Assembly (NCBI GenBank): GCA_008360975.2
Contig: CM039196.1
Location: 8,598,263-8,662,262 of the forward strand
Reading direction: 5' to 3'
Length of the DNA: 64,000 nucleotides
DNA from: Lichenostomus cassidix
Lineage: Eukaryota > Chordata > Aves > Passeriformes > Meliphagidae
Numbering within the stretch: position 1 is the stretch's first letter; each line of letters opens with the position of its first letter. Shown here piece after piece: positions 11,773-27,033 of this stretch. The notes under the pieces are model-generated. The model made no database searches and was not told where the DNA came from. It saw only the letters and a program-made list of their open reading frames with translations. Made by a program: the position numbers and the translations under genes.

Positions 11773-12783
11773 GTGGGACGGGCGCTGCCCCGAGGCGGCA
11801 GGAGCGGGGCGGGCGCAGCCCTGCGGGGCGCTGGCTCAGCCTGTGTCTTGGCTCTTGGCAGACTCGGTGCTGGGGAAGAAGCCGGCGGCGGGGAGCGGCG
11901 CGGAGCAGCCCCGCGCAGGTGAGGGCAGGGCAGGGCAGGGCACGGGAGGGTCCCCGCGGCGGGCACCGGCCCTGCCCGTCCGAGCCTCTCCCCGGGCGGC
12001 GGCCCCGCGGGCGGGGCGGGACGGGACGGGCACCGCGATCGCTCGGCGCTGTAACGCGATCCCCGGGCGGGGGCCGGGCTGAACCCGCCGCTGCGGCCCT
12101 GGACCTGGCGGAGGTTTGCTCTCACGGTCCCCGGGGGAACCCCTTCGCCTCCCGGCACAGGAGCAGCAGCGCGTCCTTCTGCCCGGTGGGAGGGAAGGAC
12201 GAGCTCCCAGGGTCACCCAAGTGATGCTGAATCCCTGCGCTGCCCAGGGGCATTGAACGCAGTGGTTTGGCCGTGCGGCTCCTGTTCCCAGAGCAGTCTC
12301 GTAGCTCTGCCGCATCTATTTTTGTGGCTCTCCAAGGAATGTTCCTCTAGCCATTTCTGGCAAATTAGTCACAGTGACAGCCGAGGAGTTTCTGGGAATG
12401 CTGTACTTCGCAGAAACACTCTGTTGTTCAGGCTCGTCCAGCTGTATGACTGTTGTCCAATTAAATGTTGCGTTTTCCTAGTAAATTGTTACTTTTGTGC
12501 CTAAGGCTAAGTATATTACTTGGAAACCCATGGCTGAGGGGATGATTAGGCAGGTATGTGATTGGCAAATAAACTGGGATTTCCCCCCTTCTATTTCCAT
12601 AAAATCTCCTCCACTGCTCTTTTCTGGTTTATTTCACCCACCAATAAACCTCCTTCCCTGCACTATGTCTTATGCTTAAGATTTCCTCATGTGTGCAGCC
12701 TGCCCTGCTTTTTGACTGTGTATAGTCTGCTTGTTTAAGTTACACCTCAAAGCCCAACAATACACACTATGTGTGTGTGTGAG

Positions 12784-12832
<49 letters not shown>

Positions 12833-15800
12833 CCATCCTTGGGAGTCATCAATAACTAACTGTACTAGATACAACTGATGTTAAACAGAACCATAAGTCA
12901 AGCCAACATCACAGAAATTGTAAAGATGGGCCACCTAATACCACTAAACAAAAAGGCTGGCTCTGCTGGCTGGAAGAGATGCACAAGCTTAAATTCTGCT
13001 AAACTGCAAATACAAATATTGGTCTCTATTTTCCTACAGGAAGCAGTAGGTCCCAATGCAGCAGCCTGGAGTTAGTGTTCACACCAGGGAATTTACCAGT
13101 TCACAGCTCAGTTGCTGAGTCTCAGCACAGGTCTTTTATGTCTCTGTGCAAAGACCCTGTACAAACCAAAGTAAAAGATGCCATCTCTGGGTTGTGGTGC
13201 CGGCTTTGAAACAGACACTGACCTATTGTCCAACATGCTGTAATGGCATGTCAGTCCCATCAGGAACAAATACGCTCAATATTCCTGCTAGGACTGCTGT
13301 ATGATGAAAGCTCTCTGAAATCTGATTCAGGCTATCCTCGCCCACTGCTTACTTCTCATGTCCTTGTTTCTTAGTTCCCTGCTGCCCTGGATAATAAACA
13401 CAGACAGCAGGACAACCAAATAGCTCGGTCTGACAAGGGACTTACAGCTCATTAGCTGTAAGCATTACTGACTGGCAACTTTCTACTGCATTTTTCCAAG
13501 GACCAACTGCATGCTACAGATCTCACCAGAGCTGGGTGTAGGATGACTACCAGCCTTTGGAGCCCTTCTAAATGCACAGAACCAAGCAGTTTCCCTGAAC
13601 AACTCCTTGCAAGACCATAGATTTGCAAACATTTGCCTTGCTGTTTCTGTGATACAAATCACGGGTGTGAGGCACCTTGTACTTGGCCCGCTGGCTTGAT
13701 TTTTGGGCATTTTTATTTTTATACTCAGTTTTCTCAATTATTAGGCTTAACTTGCACTTTCTGTCAGGCTATTCTTATTCTTAAGAAGCTCTGTCTTCGT
13801 ACCTCTCCTGACAGTGTTGCATGGTTCTGCTGTGCAGACGGAACCTCTTACCCCGCTAAACTGGAAGCCACTGTCACAGCAGGTACCCAGAGACTTTTCC
13901 TAATGAGATGGAAGATGTGGGTTTGAATCCCTTCAAATAGCAGATGAATGGAAACCTTAGTCTCTGATGAAGCTACATACACTGGAATTTTAAAAATGCA
14001 CTTGTCAAAGAAGAAACAGAGTAGAAGCCAGTCAGATAGAAAGAACAGGTGGTAAGGTATGCTTGATTTAACTCCTTATGTGAAATCGATATTGGGAAAT
14101 CAGTCTGTAATTGTAATGCAGCAACCTATCTTCTCCCACCCCTTCCCCAACCACCTGCAAATAAACTCATTTGTCCAGAGGCTGGTTTTATTTCCTGAAC
14201 ACTTTCCTGCTGCACATTTGTCCAGTAAAGAAGACACTGCCATTGCCTCCTCAATGTGTACAAACAGTTCTTAAAGATGGAGATCACTGTAAGTTAATGA
14301 TCCTGTTTTTTGGGTTTTTTCTGAACAAAGGGATTTTTGTACAAGACTTCCTGCTGGTCATGCTGTTTTGATTAGGATTTGCACCGTAAATGTCACATCT
14401 CCTTCTCAGGAGCACTTAAAACACACAAAGCAAACAAATTCCTCACAGCTTTTCTTACTTAGTTGTTCCTGGACTGTTGTACAATTCCCTGGCATTTAAC
14501 TGCTGACTGGCAAGTCTGGTGCCAGCAGTGGGAAACTGAAATCCTAACCAGATAGTCAGCTGTTAATTCCTCCAAGGAACTGTGCAGTTTAAATGCTTAC
14601 AGGATGGTGTCTTCCTCTTGCATTCTCCTGTCAGAAGTAGGTTGGTATGCAGAGCCAGGAGTAACACAGAGTTGCGAGTAATGCAGTGTCGAAGTATCTG
14701 AGCTCCCCTGCCCCTAGCGAATGTCCACTCTGTCAGTAAGTTTTGCAAGTAATCCTGGTACCTGAGTCAAGCAATAGAACTCCTGTACGGGAATACAAAC
14801 TGCTGCATGCCGTGTGCCCAGCCTGAGCCGACTGCCCTCTGCAGACAGCTCTTACACTGACTGCCATTTCATTACCTTTCAATTGTGAACTATGACCGTA
14901 TCAGGAAAACCTCACACAGTTCACTGATTGTGCAGTTGGCTGCAGGTATTTCATTTATCATTCACTGGCAGATACAGTTCTAACCTCAGACTTGTCTGTT
15001 CATATTCTTAGGGCCATCAAATAGTGAAGGTGCTGGCAAAGTCAGCCTCTTGAAGAAAGTACCAGCACTGAAGGACGGAGACTTCACCCTTGCGGAATGG
15101 TAAGAACTCAGTCCTTAGACTTCTTTGGGTACCAGCAATCTGTGCTGCATTCAGAAGATGTTATTGCCATGGAATAATTAAAGATCACAGAATATATGAA
15201 CATGCTGGTTATTTTTAATATTATAACCTCATTTGATCTCTTTCCATTTTCTGTTTGAATTATCTTTCAGAATGTAAACAACTCAGCTGACTTAGCTTCT
15301 TGATCTCATCCTGAATGCACTTACCTCAAAATGGGATTATAAACATTTCTGGGAAATGTTTAAAGCTTATAAAAATCCCTTTCACCCTAGGAAAAGAAAT
15401 CCCTTTTACTCTAGGAAAGAATTCTGTTCATCTAAATTAGTCATAAAGGCTGAGTGAACATCTACAGAGATAAAATTTAGGCTTTACATTAACGGATCTA
15501 TACGCAGACTGGTTAATGGTGTCATAATACTGAAATAATTGAACTGTAGTACTTCTACCAAACTGTATCAGTGTGGTAGGGGTGTCTGCATTTTTTTCCA
15601 TTTTGTCAGTACATTCTCTGTGGCATCTTTTTCGTAGTAACAGCCTCAGTATTGTTGCAGATGACTAAGATATTTTTCCATCTGACTTCTGCCAGTTAGT
15701 GAAAGTATAAACAGCTGGATGAACACAAAAAGATTCTGGAGGGTTTCCTTGCTGAGACTTCCACTGACTTCAGTGGAAGCTGCAGGCTGGAGACAGACCT

Positions 15801-18800
15801 GATAAAAAGGCAGCATAACCCATCAGAGAGTTTCATTTAGTACACAAGCACAGAAACAGTGCAGGTCTCCGAGAGATGGGTCAGAATAGTCAGGGAGCAA
15901 GTGGAGTTACCATCACTGATGGATGATCATGGAGGTTTACTCTTTGTTTACCCCTGTACCATCCAGCAGCACCATAGAACAAGTGCTGTGATTTTCCAGC
16001 AGGTTCCAGCTTCCATGGAAGCTAAGGTGATTAAAGGCCACTGATGTCAACATGAACTAGATGCCTTTATGTAGTCCCTAGACTCCACTGGAAATCCTGA
16101 TCTGAATGCTTTTGAGTGGAAGCAGCAAGTTGAGAAGGAGCAGAAGAGGGAGCTTAGGCCAAAGCATTCTGCATCATAACTGCCTGACCCCTTTCTTGTC
16201 TCCTGTTGCCACGTGAGCAGCACTGCCATTCTGCTGTATCTGAGTCGAAAGTACAACACCCCTGACCACTGGTACCCCTCAGACATACAAAAACGGGCCC
16301 AGGTGGATGAGTACCTCTCCTGGCACCATGCTAACATCCGGGCTAATGCTCCTAAGACCATGTGGATCAAGGTAAGGAGACTGAATGTGAAAACATGAGT
16401 AAAGTAATGTAAGAATACTGAGCATTTGAGAAGCCCCAATTCAGAGACAGTTTGTCATGCTGAAATAACAAACCTGGGCCAGTCCTAGCTGAAAAGAACT
16501 TTTGGAGAGGGAGCTGTTCCAAAATTATAAACATCAGGATTTGGCAAAAGCAGCTTTGGCCATTTTAGTTTTTCCTTTAAAGAAGGTCTGGTACAGAAGG
16601 TCTCAAACCCAACAGACTTCCATAGCCTGGATTTGTGAGCAAATATGTAACAGACTTGTTATTGCTTCCAAGGGCCTCCCCCTCACTGCACAGCTGTGCA
16701 CATAGGCAGTTTGGCTTTGGTGAGCTTGTGTTTTGTTGCTGGAAGCAGAAAGACTTGCATTCTTCATACAAATCCCTGCAGCCTCATCAGGGTGGAAATC
16801 TAGAAGGAGCTTTCTGCTTCCAGCACACTTATATGCCTCTCTGGAGAGGCAGATTTTCTTTACTCAGTGTAGTCAGGTCAATTTACAATTAGGCAAAATT
16901 AACTGATTCACCCTGAGCTACAAAATCATTTAGTATCAGATGATTTTGATGGATACCTATTTCCAGCTAACTCAACAGACAGTTAATGTAACTATCTTTA
17001 GAGAGACCCAAGTGCAAACATAGCCCTGCAAGGACAGCTGTGGTATAGAATTTCAGATGAAATCAGTATTGCTAGTGAACAGGTAAGAACTTCACTCTTC
17101 CATTGTAAAGTTTGCCCTTGTTTGTGCCTAACAAAATCAGGACTCATTTATCTTCTTGAATTTATTGATATTTGATTTTTTGCCTATAGAGTACAGAGAA
17201 GCAATTCAAATATGAGTCAGATTCATACAAGAAGCAGTTTCTTCTAGCCTCTGCAGGCTGTAACTGCAGTGCTCCAAGGGAAAGAAATCCAACTAATTGC
17301 TGTTGATGATTAGGTAACCTAGATGCAGAAAAGGTCCTCAGAATAACTGTAAATATGGAAACTGGTAAAGCCACCATGTAAGAGAAACATATTAGCTAGA
17401 AATGGGAGAAGATAGACTGCCCTGAGATAAGGAAAATAAAGAAGATGCTGTTTCAAGTGATTTTACCCAAAGATCCCATCATGCATAATTGGAATCACTT
17501 GGCCATGAATTTTCTGATGAAATAGATTCCACATGTATTTGGCCAAAATCCTGGCTTGGATTAAGCAATCCCAGCTTGAATTGTTGAATATACTAGCAGT
17601 AAGCAGAAATTCAATCCACTTACACTGATTGAAATTTGTATCTTTAATTTTGATTCTCTGACTAAACTATACTTCTTTAGCTGTGGAAGGTGGAGGCAGC
17701 ATAGCTGTGAAACACTGTGGGCTCCAGTGGTGCATACACCTCTGTGAGCAGTGAAAAATACCACGGAAAGGCAGCCACCCCCTGTGCCAGCAAGTCTGGG
17801 GAGACACAAGGACTGCAGTTATGTGATTGCTCCAGAAAAATTCCTGGTGGTTTAAAGAATGGTGCTTGGGAGGCCACAGAAAGGCTTGTATAAAAATGGT
17901 GTTGACCACTTCCAGCCTTGATGGCTGCTGTCACACAGAGGGAGCCATTTCTGCCTCTCCAGCCAGTGTTGATGCATTCTAGTCCTTCCAACACTCCTGC
18001 CACAGTCACCACCATTGCCTCCTCTCCATCACCCTGAGGGACAGGCAGCTGCCTCCAGCACCCAGTTCCACAGCACGGTGGCTGGCAGGGGTGGCTGGTG
18101 GGCAGCTGCTGGCGAAACAGAGGATGTAGCAGGGGTGACTGTGGCAGAGATTGGTCCTTCCTGGAGCTGTTGCCCATTTTTCTTTTGTAACCCAGCAGGG
18201 TGGGGTGGGAGGCACAGCTGCCAGGCACAAAATAAGATGAGGATCCTTGATTTCATTCCACACATTGCTGCTGATTAGCTGGAGTTCCCTGTCACAGCAG
18301 ATCAGCTGCTTAGGACTGTTTGTGTGCTCTCTGTCTGGGAGCTCCTTGGAGCTGCAGCAATCCATGAAGCTCTGACATCCCCTTCTGTGGCTTTATTGCA
18401 GGATCATTGATGATCATGGGGTGTAACTTAAATTACCACCACCAGAGAAGATAGTTATCTGTTCTGTTATGTCCTTTCTCTCCTCAGGTGTTGATACCCC
18501 TCTTCACAGGGCAGCCACTGCCCTCTGAGAAGCTCCAGGAGGTTATGGAGGGGCTGTCCACTTCCCTGAAGCAATTTGAGGAGAGGTTTCTGCAGGACAA
18601 GGCATTTATCATTGGGAGTGAGATCTCCCTGGCAGATCTTGTGGCCATTGTGGAACTGATGCAAGTGAGTGCTGGCGTGTGGTAAGAAGTGTCAGCACAA
18701 GGGAATACACATGCTGCTGGGCAGGGAGGGTGCAGCATGTGGTAACACTTCACTAGAAGGAGAAGCAAGGGCATATCTCAGCAGAACTGGCCTAAGACAA

Positions 18801-19864
18801 TGGGGAGAATGTGGGAGTGGGTTCAGAAAACCAGTGAAAAACAAGCAAAAGAAAAAGCTGGCTGCAACAGATCTCTTTTGTTTCTCTTCTCTAGCAATAT
18901 CTCTTCTTCATTTTTTATCATGACTTTATTTTTAACCTCCAGAGAAGGAGGTAATATATATAAGTGAGAAGCAATTGCAGACAGGTCTGATGAAATGAGA
19001 AAACCATATAGGAATATTTCTATCATTCAAGAATGTGGTACTTGCCCATGCCCTGTCTGAAAGAATCAATCTCAGAGAGAGAATCAAATTAAGTCTGTTA
19101 CAAACTGGTTGTTCTCTGCCAGACCACCAGGGCCTGGATCCTTCAGCCCAGCAGCGATTTCTTTCTCCCAGTTCAGTGTCCAAGGAACTGAAAAACAGCA
19201 GTTCTTCTCGACATTGTGTTCCAGAGAGTGGCACAGGCAGAAAGTAGAAGGGGTAGATTGTGTCAGCTAGGACACTGGTTCAGATAAACACTTAACATTT
19301 TGTGCTGGGGTGCTGCTGTATAATACAGCACTCTGTACTGCAAACTGGACAGTAGTCCCTGGAACTGCCAGCCTGCCACATCTTCAGTGCTGGGGCTGAA
19401 AATCTCTCACAGAATGTGGTTATCTATGCTGTATTTAACAGCTATTCTAGCACTCATGAACTGACTTGCAAATGCTCTTTAAAATACAGGCTAACTTCTG
19501 TGTCCACCCGACCAGAGGAGATTTCCTTCCTTCTGGCTGCTCCTCTATAAGCTCTTCATCTTTTTTCCTTTACCTGTATCTGCAGGTGCATTTCTAGTGC
19601 CTATTGTTTTGGTAAAGAAGTGACTGCCCAAAGCCTCACTGTTGCTCTCTCCCCTTTCTGCAGCCTGTTGGAGTTGGTTGTGACATCTTTGAAGACAGAC
19701 CCAGGCTGAGGGAGTGGCGCAGGCGGGTGGAGGATGCTGTGGGGAAAGAGCTTTTCTTCCAAGCCCATGAGATGATCCTCAATATCAAAGAACTGAGCAA
19801 TATTCAAATTGATCCACAGCTGAAAGAGCAACTGGCACCTGTGTTGATGAAGATGTTGAAATGA
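11661..19864 (+). CDS. GSTT1: Glutathione S-transferase theta 1 (6 exons, 261 aa)
   Basis: Joined exons are 11661-11772, 11862-11918, 15012-15099, 16221-16371, 18488-18664 and 19664-19864 (786 bases, 261 codons plus stop). All introns are GT/AG and all phases agree. As I recall it, chicken GSTT1 also has 261 residues. The enzyme is a cytosolic theta-class glutathione transferase. Visible features are catalytic Ser11 in LDLLSQPCR, cis-Pro74 in KVPAL, and the helical-domain motif GSEISLADLVA. Two features are unusual. The 57-base exon 11862-11918 inserts 19 residues (DSVLGKKPAAGSG...) between beta-2 and alpha-2/beta-3, where mammalian GSTT1 and the upstream paralogue have none. The glutathione-site serine of the Glu-Ser pair is Cys86 here (AECTAILLYL). 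The C-terminal tail (QLAPVLMKMLK) aligns with the end of mammalian GSTT1. The gene is tandem with GSTT1L and lies 2.4 kb upstream of DDT. Confidence 0.95.
11862..11918 (+). CDS. GSTT1: GSTT1 mini-exon (19 codons, phase 1-1)
   Basis: Bounded by TTGGCAG and GTGAGG and only 89 bases after exon 1. It reads DSVLGKKPAAGSGAEQPRA in frame. I recall a closely similar segment in chicken GSTT1. Both ends are phase 1, so it could be skipped without a frameshift. Confidence 0.9.
12770..12830. repeat. (TG)n microsatellite in a GSTT1 intron
   Basis: A short TG tract, a GAGAGA interruption and then 22 uninterrupted GT dinucleotides (12787-12830). It lies in the 3.1-kb intron after the mini-exon and is likely to be length-polymorphic. 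Confidence 0.95.
15012..15099 (+). CDS. GSTT1: GSTT1 exon 3 (second canonical exon, cis-Pro loop)
   Basis: 88 bases, phase 1 to phase 2, donor GTAAGA. It encodes SLLKKVPALKDGDFTLAE and the first two bases (TG) of the Cys86 codon. Confidence 0.95.
16221..16371 (+). CDS. GSTT1: GSTT1 exon 4 (start of helical domain)
   Basis: 151 bases after GTGAGCAG, donor GTAAGG. It encodes TAILLYLSRKYNTPDHWYPS and continues to the WIK boundary. The first base C completes TGC. Confidence 0.95.
18488..18664 (+). CDS. GSTT1: GSTT1 exon 5
   Basis: 177 bases, phase 0-0, acceptor TCCTCAG, donor GTGAGT. It carries FLQDKAFIIGSEISLADLVA. Confidence 0.95.
19664..19864 (+). CDS. GSTT1: GSTT1 exon 6 and stop
   Basis: Starts after CTTTCTGCAG and ends in TGA at 19862-19864. 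It encodes PVGVGCDIFEDRPRLREWRR and the C-terminal helix ending VLMKMLK. Confidence 0.95.
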   Translation, partial: PVGVGCDIFEDRPRLREWRRRVEDAVGKELFFQAHEMILNIKELSNIQIDPQLKEQLAPVLMKMLK

Positions 19865-20054
19865 ATTAACCTATCTTAGCATTTTTCCTGCTTTTTTTTT
19901 TTCCCTTTTTAACTTCTTCTCTGATACCCAGTTCTGCATGTCACTGGAAAGAGCACTGTAATTCTAACACAGATGCTGCAGAGTGTTTCCCCCCTGGCCA
20001 GGTCTTTCTTGTATCTTTGGGGGTGGAAGCTGGGGAAAGTTTAAGATCTAAAAC

Positions 20055-20866
20055 ATTAAATTTATACAGAAGGCTGAAGCCCTACAGGTCACTTAATGGG
20101 CATTTGGATTTTATTTCAGTGTCAGTCTTCTCAGAGATGGTAGAGACAAGAATGGTATTTCCTGATAGAATTTGAGCCAGTCTATAAACTGGGAACATTA
20201 GAGAACTGAATAAGATAAGGATCATTGTTTTCATGAGATTTTAACATTTGTACTGCAAAGAGTGCCTGATCTTCATCTTCCCAGCATGTGCCTGCACAGA
20301 CAAGTAGAGCACAAAACTACTTCACAGAAGTGAAAAATTGGAATTTTTAAAGTTTCTTATTGCTGAGGCATCTTGCTTGGCTGCCCATGTACATTCCACA
20401 TGTCTATTTGCCTCGAGGTTCCTTTGAGAAATTTCTTTGTATTCATCTACAATTGTGAATCTTTGTAATTCTTCAGTTTAACTACTGAAGATCTCTGAAA
20501 GCCTGGGTTCTGTTGGTGCTCTGTCTGCCAGTACACATGTGGCAGGGGCTGTTCTTGGAGATTCATGCTGCTGGTGGCCACAGCCTTGGAATAACTGCCT
20601 ACCTAAAATACCACATTGATATTATATAGGGAGTACCCTGAAAGAATGCATTGACAGTGTGTTCTTGAAAGGGAGTATAACAGCACACAAACCAGGATTT
20701 TTTTCTGTGGTAATACTGTAACAGCAGTCCACATTTCTCCTAGAAAATGCAGAGACATGCTCTTCTGAGACTGTTTTGAATGGAAGTTCACCAAGTAAGT
20801 CACCCTGTGCAGCTGAAGTAATAAGGGAGGTTTTGTGGCATTGAGCAACACATGCATCACAATAAA
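20055..20866 (+). terminator. Candidate poly(A) signals of GSTT1
   Basis: ATTAAA at 20055-20060 would give a 3'UTR of about 0.2 kb. AATAAA at 20861-20866 would give about 1 kb. The sequence alone does not decide which is used, and both may be. Confidence 0.5.
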
Positions 20867-20884
20867 AGGGCAAAGAGTTGTTTT

Positions 20885-23493
<2,609 letters not shown>

Positions 23494-24290
23494 TCCCTTG
23501 AGTGGCTGGCTGGAACAAAGCAATGATGAAGGCAACCCAGTGATGACCAGCTCTGTCTATCTACTTGTTTCCTCTTGTGATCAAATCTGTGTAGCTCTAC
23601 ACCTTCACCTGAATGATTCACTTTTGTCTTTGCATCCTGTACACGCAAAGCCAAACAGTGAGGCAATCAATTGCACTGATTTTACTGAAATAGTTCATGG
23701 TCTTTGTCTCAAGCCCGGGCCTAGAAAAAGCTGCTTGTAGCAGTGTAAAGTTTAATTCTAGAACACTTGGCTTTTTTTCTCTTTCTCTGTGGCAGCAGAA
23801 GGCTCCCAGGCCAGCAAAGATGACCTGGAAGTCAAATTCTTGTATTTTTCAGGCTCCTCTGAAAACCCTTTCTGGAAAGAGAGGTGATTTTTGGGAGAGA
23901 TGTTTAGGCATTGAAAGCTCATGTCAAATCTTGTGCTCTGTGCTCTACCAGTGCCACCTCCTGTGCCAGCTCTTAAAAAGTGTTATTTTCAGGGCTGAAT
24001 ATCTGTGTGCTGATGGCAATGTCTAGAGGAGAGAGTCGCTTCTGAAGACCTGCACTGTGCTACCAGAAAATATTTTCAATTTTCTGCTACTGCAAGTTAA
24101 TTCCTGTTATTCACTGTTAGTTCAGTGTCCTTTTCCTCACCCCGCTGTTATGTGGAATTTTGGGATGATACAGCATCTCACTGTGATCTGTGGCTGATGT
24201 TTCTAGCTCAGTGTTTCTACTGAGAAGTGTTTTGGGTTTTTAGGACCCATATACTCCCTCACCTTATAACTGGAATACATATGGCATTTT

Positions 24291-24684
24291 ATTAAAACAA
24301 GAGCAGGGTACCTTTTATGTAGAATGTTGTCTCTGTCTTCCACTAATGAAAACATTTGTCAGTTCCCTTTCACTTTGTGACTTGGTCAGGTCACGGTCAG
24401 GAAGCTCAGCAAAGGTGAGAGCACGTCCCTGGGACATGGGGGTCCATGGGAACACAAGGCTGAAGGGGCCTTCTGTGCTCCTTCATCATTCTGATTGGAG
24501 TTTTAATTGTTTATGGCTTGAGGTCTCAGGATTATTGAAAATATTCCTTATAATTACCATTTAAATTTGTTTGTTCCCTATACACTGTAAATAACTTCTA
24601 TGTTTGCCAAATCTGTCAGGAATATACTACCAAACACAAATTTGTGCATCGCCCTGGGGGGCTACACCTCATCTGGTTAATAAA
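24291..24684 (+). terminator. Candidate poly(A) signals of DDT
   Basis: ATTAAA at 24291-24296 and AATAAA at 24679-24684 are the first clear hexamers after the DDT stop. They imply a 3'UTR of about 0.8-1.2 kb. The choice is not determined by sequence. Confidence 0.4.
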
Positions 24685-24699
24685 CTTCTTAAAGCTTCT

Positions 24700-27033
24700 T
24701 TTGATAAGTGTCAGGTTTTTGGCTCACAGCTCTGGGGCTTTGTAGATCTTGGTGCTTGGGGACAGACATCGTGGCCACCCAGGTCTCCCCACTTTCTCAG
24801 GAGATCTCTTCAACTAAAAGTTTTTGAAACTCAGGTAATGAACAGGTGGGTGAACTGAGTCTGAGACACACCAGCACAGGAGTACTGTGTTGCAGAGAAG
24901 GGGGTGGACAGCCCTGGCTTTGCACCTGCTTAGGTGAATATTCTGAAATGCAGAAAATTATCTCACTTAAATTCTGATCTTGTAGATGGTTCATTTCCTG
25001 GAAGTCCTTCTGCCTCCTGAAGTAAAAACCAGAAACCCTTGCCAAAGCCTTTGTTTCCTTCAGAGGAAACTTGCTCAGCCCTGGGACTCAGCTTGCCTGG
25101 TTTTGGGCTATGCTGGCCACTCTGGGGACTTCTGCAGGCTCTGTGCTTTCCTCTTACCCATGGCTGCTCCCAGTGTGGGCTTGTGCCTGGGAACAACTTC
25201 CCCAGTATTGCAGAGCTGAGCAGGAAGACGTAAGCAAGTTCATGTTCCTTCACTGTGCTAATGTTAGCGTAGGTTTGATAATATTTTGGGACTCAAGAAG
25301 GGTAACCTGCAAAGGGGCTATGCAGGCCCCTGGAACCCACCGTAGAGCATGAACACAAGAACCAACAGAAGCAGGAAACATTTTTCACACCTCAGATTGG
25401 AGAAAATCAGAGACACCACCCTTATCTATGGCTCAGCAATGACATTATAAAATCCCTTTCCCTTGAATGCTATGTGCAGATTGTCCCTCTTCCACAGGCT
25501 GGAGTCTGCTGACATTTGGATTTAGTATCTCCCAGCTATGGTTGATCTTTTTACTGTTGTAACATCCCAGGCTTAACCTTCTAAAGTTAACAAGTATTTC
25601 TGGTCCCCAAAGTGGCCTCTGTTATTTGAGAATGCTGTATAGGCATATGTTCAAATTGAAAGGTAATGCCCTGATTTTGAATATTGAGTAACCATATCCT
25701 AGCCTCAAACCTTTGAACTATGGACAATAACTCTGTGTATTTACACTAGAGAAGAGCAGTGAGGCCCTGAGGGTGCTGCAGGGCACTACTGACAGAAAAG
25801 TACTACAGGGTTGTGATAGCTTTTTAAGTCACTGTCCAAACACAACAGTGTGATGCTGCTGCTCATGGCAACCCTGTTGTTGGTGTGTCGTGATGGAAAG
25901 AAAGGCATGAACACAAAGGGGACCCTGGAGATGGTACCTTTGAGATGAAGACTGAGATGAAGAGGACTCTTCCTTAGAGTGCTAAATGGCGATCCAGTGC
26001 AGTGCTTGAGCACAAACTTACCTTCATCAGTGTGATGTGATGTGTTGTAGCAACAGGAGAATATAAACATGAGGTTCTATCCCACAGGTGGGGCCTTGCC
26101 TGTCTGTCTGTCCTTGGGCTGTCCTGAGGTCTCTGTGGAGCTGCAGATGGCACATCTGCTCTTTAACACTCACTGCTGTATGACCACCTTACACTTAAAT
26201 AAAGTTATTTACACAAGGAGCTGTCACAGTGGTGCCTGGCTTCACATCATCCTGGCACCATCATGTAGAAACATCTCCCTTATATGCCAGGGGCATCTGC
26301 AGCTAGCTCCACAGCAAGCTTTAGAGAAACCCAGTGGCCTCTGGCTGATTTCCAGCCCCTTGGGTGGGAGCTCCACACATGTTCAGGGTTTTGCCCACAT
26401 ACCCACACAAGCTGTGTCTGAAGCTCCTGGGACAGAGTCACTCCTTACCTTCCAGACACCTGTTGAGTTGGAGCAATCTTTAGACCTACTAATTTCTGAA
26501 GTTAGAGTCCAAATTGTGCAGGTGGGCTCCAAAAGGAGGATGACCATGCCTCAATTAGTGAAGGAAAGCAGCTCTGCCCAGTGTTGCTTGTGCGGGTGAC
26601 AGGGTGTTCGAGGGACAAAAAGGCAAGGAACTGCTTTCTGCCCTTGTACCATTTTTCTGTGGGAATTCCCCAGACGTATTCAATTTGGACGACCAGCTCC
26701 ACATTTTGGAGTTGAGCTGCTGAAAGATAATGACAGTACCTTTACTTGGAAAGGAATGCTCGTGGTACCAGTGTCGATGGTTCAGACAGACTGTCCAGAG
26801 GTACAGGAAACACTTTTCTGTCCTGACAGCTTTTGAGTGGGATCAGTCCTTGCACGTATTAATTCTTGAAGGTGGTGGATCAATGAAAGGGAATGGCGAT
26901 GCTTTTCCAGGGGCCAGTAAACACCTAGACCCAGTGTTTCAGGTGCAGATAACAGGCTGCCCAGGGGAGGTAAAGGCCAGCATGACTTTTCTGTCACATT
27001 ACCTTCGGTGTTGGAGTAATCAGAATCCTAAGG
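24700..27033. other. Intergenic region between DDT and CABIN1
   Basis: No recognised exon or RNA gene. A further AATAAA lies at 26198-26203. The open frames at 26069-26599 and 26730-27596 show no family resemblance and are probably chance. Confidence 0.45.

Larger units (their letters stand above)
11341..12130 (+). promoter_or_regulatory. CpG island over the GSTT1 promoter, exon 1 and mini-exon
   Basis: A dense CpG/GC tract begins about 300 bases before the start codon. It continues through exon 1, the 89-bp first intron and the mini-exon, and fades near 12130. It includes the purine-rich G-run block at 11524-11556. There is no TATA box. An ATG at 11593 opens a frame that overlaps the main start out of frame, if transcription begins upstream of it. 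Confidence 0.65.

Noticed and set aside
11367..12158. Minus-strand open frame of 263 codons over the GSTT1 CpG island
   Set aside because: It is the antisense of real exons in GC-rich DNA, with low-complexity Pro/Arg/Gly composition and no recognisable domain.
17677..18228. Minus-strand open frame of 183 codons in a GSTT1 intron
   Set aside because: No domain, signal or motif, and no supporting splice context. Probably chance.
26069..26599. Plus-strand open frame of 176 codons between DDT and CABIN1
   Set aside because: No similarity to a known family and no coding-like periodicity by eye.
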